A stretch of 8,653 nucleotides of DNA from Chloroflexota bacterium (GTDB taxonomy: Bacteria > Chloroflexota > UBA5177 > JANWHV01), in the NCBI GenBank assembly GCA_025924845.1, contig JAICHN010000219.1, forward strand, positions 1 through 8,653. The letters are read 5' to 3'. The notes below the pieces were generated by a model, which saw only the letters and a list, made by a program, of their open reading frames with translations, was not told where the DNA came from and did no database searches. Positions within the stretch are counted from its first letter, which is position 1. Every line of letters starts with the position of its first letter. This document shows positions 6,119 through 8,653 of this stretch, in pieces. The position numbers and the translations under genes are program-made.

Positions 6119-7684
6119 ATGGCTTGCGACCCAAATGCGGGCGGTTGGATACGCTTTTCCGAAGCACGGATGAACAGAGAGAGTGGTGTGAACTGGATGC
6201 GGTCGATGGCTACGAACCCGAAGCCGGATGAACCTGGCGCGGCGGATTGGCCCTGGGTCGCGGCCATGGTGGCCGCGGCCACGCTCTATTATGCGATCGG
6301 TCCTACGGTCCCGAGCCTGATCATGCTTGCCGTGCTCGCCATACTCTGTTGGCAACGGATTGGCCTGGCAATTACCCTCATCCCCCTGGCCGTGCCCTAC
6401 TATCTGGTCCCCAAGAGCCTCCATTTGGATCACCGCACCCTCGATTTCTCGCTGGGCGAGACCACGATCCTGCTCTGCGCCGCCGTGCTGGCCTTGCAAC
6501 TGCTGCTCGCCTCGCCCCGCAGGCCGGCAACGGCGAATCTGCGTCGCTATTGGTTGCCGGAGACGCCGTTTTTCGGAGCGGCCCTGTTGTTTCTGGCTGC
6601 CGCTACTCTGGCCACGGCGACGGCGCGCTTCCACACCACGGCGCTTCGCGAGTATCGCGAGGTGGTGCTGGAACCACTCCTCTTCTTCTGGATGGTGTCG
6701 CGGCGATTGCGCGGCGCGGCGGACGCGGTGCGTCTGGTAATGGCGCTCATTATCGGCGCCTTGGTGGTCGCGGCCATGGGGGTGGTGGAGATCGTCTTTC
6801 GCGCCAACGACCTGGTGGTGGCCGCCAACGAGGGCGGAGCCGCCCAGCACCTCGTGCAGGCGGTGTTCGAGGATCAAAACAGCCTCGCCCTCCTCCTCGA
6901 TCGCGCCCTGCCCGCCGCCCTGGCCCTCGTGTTGCTGCCCGGCTGGGTGGCTCTATGGTCGGCGAGGCGCGACCAGGCCGTCGAGGTCACTCGGGTCGCC
7001 CAGGGCTGCCTATTGGCGGCCTCCGCCCTGTTGCTCTACGTCCTGTACCGCACGGGCTCACGAGGCGGCGAGGCGACCACGGCCGTCTGTTTGGGGTTGC
7101 TATTCTTCTATTGGCAGCGGCGCCGACCGTGGGTGATCGCGGCCGGCGCCGCACTCGTTGCCGTCGCCGCGCTGCTGGAGCGTCACAGGCTGCACGATTT
7201 TCTGACCAATGGGCATGGCCTCAGCAATCTAGCCCACACCTCGATCTGGCAATCGGCGCTGAACATGATCCGCGACCATCCCGTGGTGGGCGTGGGACCG
7301 GATAACTTTCTCTATTACTATTCCAATGATGAGGCGTGCGCGCCGGGGCACATTGCCCATTGGTATTACGTGCAGGCGGGCAGCAACTTTGAGCGCTGCA
7401 TCTCGCACCCGCACAACCTATTTCTCGACTTTTGGCTCAGCACGGGAATTATCGGCCTGATTGCCGCGCTCTGGCTGATCGTGCTCTTCGCCGTACTGGG
7501 TCTTCGCGCCTGGCATACGGCGTCGGCGGAATGGAAGGGGCCGATCACGGCAGCGTTGCTGATCATGCTCGCCACGGTGGTTCACGGCGAGGTCGACAAC
7601 TCGTATTTTCTGCCCGATCTCGCGGTGTTCTTCTGGCTCTGCCTGGGAGTGGTGACCCTGTGGGAACAGCGAGCCTGCATTTAG
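6119..7684 (+). CDS. O-antigen ligase/polymerase-like membrane protein (Wzy/WaaL family)
   Basis: This 521-aa polytopic protein has roughly 12 hydrophobic helices and fits the O-antigen ligase/polymerase superfamily, which joins or polymerises lipid-linked glycans on the outer face of the membrane. Helices can be placed at about 46-79, 81-97, 113-131, 150-168, 205-227, 254-275, 294-310, 318-353, 437-462, 474-490 and 498-515. Signatures are YRTGSRGGEATT (310-321), the SALNMIRDHPVVGVGPDNF region (379-397), and HPHNLFLDFWLSTGIIGL (430-447) at the end of the large extracytoplasmic loop. Its closing HGEVDNSYFLPDLAVFFWL segment is also typical. The ATG at 6119 has GAGG 7 bases upstream. In-frame ATGs at 6170, 6197 and 6206 would only shorten the cytosolic N-terminus. 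No glycosyltransferases flank it, so the polymer is unknown. Ligase versus polymerase cannot be decided from the sequence. Confidence 0.86.
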   Translation: MACDPNAGGWIRFSEARMNRESGVNWMRSMATNPKPDEPGAADWPWVAAMVAAATLYYAIGPTVPSLIMLAVLAILCWQRIGLAITLIPLAVPYYLVPKSLHLDHRTLDFSLGETTILLCAAVLALQLLLASPRRPATANLRRYWLPETPFFGAALLFLAAATLATATARFHTTALREYREVVLEPLLFFWMVSRRLRGAADAVRLVMALIIGALVVAAMGVVEIVFRANDLVVAANEGGAAQHLVQAVFEDQNSLALLLDRALPAALALVLLPGWVALWSARRDQAVEVTRVAQGCLLAASALLLYVLYRTGSRGGEATTAVCLGLLFFYWQRRRPWVIAAGAALVAVAALLERHRLHDFLTNGHGLSNLAHTSIWQSALNMIRDHPVVGVGPDNFLYYYSNDEACAPGHIAHWYYVQAGSNFERCISHPHNLFLDFWLSTGIIGLIAALWLIVLFAVLGLRAWHTASAEWKGPITAALLIMLATVVHGEVDNSYFLPDLAVFFWLCLGVVTLWEQRACI

Positions 7685-7989
7685 AACGACGTATTGAACT
7701 GCTTGTTGAGGTAGTTAGCGATTGAATCTACGGCGCTCGAGCAGGTGGGGTAGACGGTGACAAAGGCGATGACGCCGATAGCCGCTACGATCAGAAACTC
7801 CATCAAGATCAGCGTTTCCTCGGAGAGAATGGTGTTGCGAAGGCCGTCGAACATTTGCTCGAAGAAGGACGCCTGCCGTACTCGAACCAAGGGCGTGGCT
7901 GGGAGGCGCACCCGAACCTTTGGGGCCGGGGTGGGCGCGGCAGGGAGGCCCTGCGGATCGTCCTGGATGGGCGAAGGGGTCGTGGCCAT
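7681..7989 (-). CDS. Small Flp pilin-like single-helix membrane protein
   Basis: This 102-aa protein has a Pro/Ala-rich, basic N-terminal region (1-40), a short amphipathic segment (SFFEQMFDGLRNTILSEE, 41-58) and one hydrophobic helix (MEFLIVAAIGVIAFVTVY, 63-80). It ends with a polar tail (PTCSSAVDSIANYLNKQFNTSF). The helix with Glu64 at its start and the SIANYLNKQF-type tail resemble Flp/Tad pilins. Unlike them, it has a long leader, no Gly at the expected cleavage point and Phe where Tyr normally follows the Glu. The identification is therefore tentative. The ATG at 7989 is preceded by a strong GGAGGT about 9 bases away. An earlier in-frame ATG at 8025 lacks this support. The TAA stop overlaps the TAG of the convergent O-antigen-ligase gene. 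No other Tad pilus genes are in the window. Confidence 0.6.
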   Translation of the reverse strand: MATTPSPIQDDPQGLPAAPTPAPKVRVRLPATPLVRVRQASFFEQMFDGLRNTILSEETLILMEFLIVAAIGVIAFVTVYPTCSSAVDSIANYLNKQFNTSF

Positions 7990-8040
7990 GGCGTGATTAC
8001 CTCCAGTGCGGTCCGTAAGGTGCATGTGAGGACCCGCACT

Positions 8041-8046
8041 ATTCTA
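8041..8046 (-). promoter_or_regulatory. Candidate -10 box for the pilin-like gene
   Basis: TAGAAT (5/6 match to TATAAT) lies on the minus strand about 50 bases before the ATG at 7989 and just downstream of the gyrA terminator. The best -35 (TTTCTA, 18-base spacing) is weak and coincides with the T-rich tail of that terminator. A separate promoter is expected here because the terminator should isolate this gene from gyrA. Confidence 0.35.
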
Positions 8047-8063
8047 TCAGCTTTCCCGAATGG

Positions 8064-8111
8064 ATAGAAACCAGGCAGTGGTCGGGGAGCATCGCTCCGA
8101 CCACTGCCTGG
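8064..8111 (-). terminator. Rho-independent terminator of gyrA
   Basis: CCAGGCAGTGGTCGG (8071-8085) and CCGACCACTGCCTGG (8097-8111) are perfect 15-base inverted repeats. The 11-base spacer can fold further (AGC/GCT around ATC). On the minus strand the hairpin begins 13 bases after the gyrA stop and is followed by TTTCTAT, a short T-rich tail. Stem length, GC content and position just after the stop make this a convincing intrinsic terminator. It is not followed by a T-run on the plus strand. Confidence 0.87.
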
Positions 8112-8124
8112 GAATCACGATCCG

Positions 8125-8653
8125 CTAACGCGGGGGCAGCACTACCGCGGCGGTGATCCCTTCGGCTACCACGAGCCCGGGGCGTCTGCGATCTTGCAGG
8201 GGCACGTCCTTGGCCTCTAGAACGAACGCCCGTCCGGCGCCGTCCAGGCCCTCCACCGCGACGCGATCGTCCAGGCAAAACGCGGCGACCAGAGGGCCGG
8301 TTTTATCGGAGAGGGTCAGGGCGCGTACCCCGCTCCCATCACGCCCTTGCAGCGGGTAGTCCGCGACGGGCGCTCGCCGGCCGACCCCAGCTCTGGTCAG
8401 GGTCAGGACGGCGCTGCCGCGAACGACCAGCGTACCGGGTAGTACATGGTCTCCAGCGTCCAGCTTGATAGCGCGCACCCCGCCGGCCGTGCGTCCGGTG
8501 GGCCGCACCTCGGGCGCCGCGAAGCGAATAGCCTTGCCGGACGACGTGTGGAGTAAGAGTTCCGCGTCACCGTCGGCGGGTTCAACGCCGACCAGCCTAT
8601 CCCCGGCTTCCAGACGCATCGCGGGCAGTGCGACGCGGCGGACGTCGCGGCGG
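8125..8653 (-). CDS. gyrA: DNA gyrase subunit A, C-terminal part (partial)
   Basis: The visible 175 codons are the C-terminal end of GyrA, which with GyrB introduces negative supercoils using ATP. Its beta-propeller wraps DNA. The frame is open through the window edge, so the 5' part (including the catalytic Tyr domain and the GyrA box) is missing. Propeller-blade repeats are clear: RLEAGDRLVGV, then LLLHTSSGKAIRF followed by VRPTGRTAGGVRAIKL, then VLTLTRAGVGRRAPVADY followed by GRDGSGVRALTL, and a final RAFVLEAKDVPLQDRRRPG. There is no long acidic tail; the protein ends AVVLPPR. ParC is a possible alternative, but the GRTAGGVRAIKL type of blade is more typical of GyrA. A strong hairpin terminator follows the stop. 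Confidence 0.9.
   Translation of the reverse strand, partial: RRDVRRVALPAMRLEAGDRLVGVEPADGDAELLLHTSSGKAIRFAAPEVRPTGRTAGGVRAIKLDAGDHVLPGTLVVRGSAVLTLTRAGVGRRAPVADYPLQGRDGSGVRALTLSDKTGPLVAAFCLDDRVAVEGLDGAGRAFVLEAKDVPLQDRRRPGLVVAEGITAAVVLPPR

Noticed and set aside
6014..6877. Upstream extension of the minus-strand oxidoreductase frame by 288 codons (open from 6877)
   Set aside because: The extra residues are Arg/His/Gln/Gly-rich with no domain, lie opposite the well-supported ligase gene, and the ATG at 6013 has a good ribosome binding site and the family-typical start.
6247..7305. 352-codon plus-strand open frame overlapping the ligase gene
   Set aside because: It is a Gly/Arg/Pro-rich frame-shifted shadow of the ligase gene, without hydrophobic helices or motifs.
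1..8653. CRISPR arrays, tRNA genes, toxin-antitoxin pairs or phage genes
   Set aside because: I looked for regular repeat-spacer spacing, cloverleaf ends and small gene pairs on both strands and saw none that held up. The window is mostly conserved core genes.

Overview
The window is a GC-rich bacterial chromosome segment that is almost entirely protein coding. The seven genes at 345-5289, all on the minus strand, form the conserved cluster rpmH, rnpA, yidD, yidC, jag, (PfkB kinase), mnmE. This cluster is usually found near the replication origin. The YidC form (a single five-helix core with a basic tail), the jag gene, the L34 sequence and the absence of an outer-membrane-type YidC N-terminal domain point away from Proteobacteria. 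A member of the Chloroflexota, perhaps a Thermomicrobia-like lineage, fits best. This is an inference from gene order and sequence flavour, not from a search.

Layout. Bases 1-344 hold no convincing gene; they contain one strong hairpin and an IS-like motif. At 345-5289 lies the ribosome/tRNA/membrane-insertion operon, read right to left: ribosomal protein L34, the RNase P protein, the YidD insertion factor, the YidC insertase, the RNA-binding Jag protein, a PfkB-family sugar/nucleoside kinase and the tRNA-modifying GTPase MnmE. The last four genes are joined by start/stop overlaps (GTGA, TTGA and 14 bases), so they are probably translationally coupled. Candidate promoters lie at 5324-5363. 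At 5411-6013 (minus) is a small cytosolic molybdopterin oxidoreductase of the sulfite-oxidase fold. Divergent from it, at 6119-7684 (plus), is a polytopic O-antigen ligase/polymerase-like protein. Convergent with that, at 7681-7989 (minus), is a small single-helix protein resembling a Flp pilin, whose stop codon overlaps the ligase stop. The right edge (8125-8653, minus) is the C-terminal beta-propeller part of gyrA, cut by the window and followed by a near-perfect hairpin terminator.

How the genes work together. The main operon combines translation and tRNA functions (L34, RNase P protein, MnmE) with membrane-protein biogenesis (YidD, YidC) and RNA binding (Jag). The kinase is the unusual member. 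The surface-polysaccharide gene and the pilin-like gene may both act at the cell envelope, but only their adjacency links them. I found no strong evidence of a new multi-gene system. The best leads are the kinase embedded in the operon and the atypical pilin-like protein.
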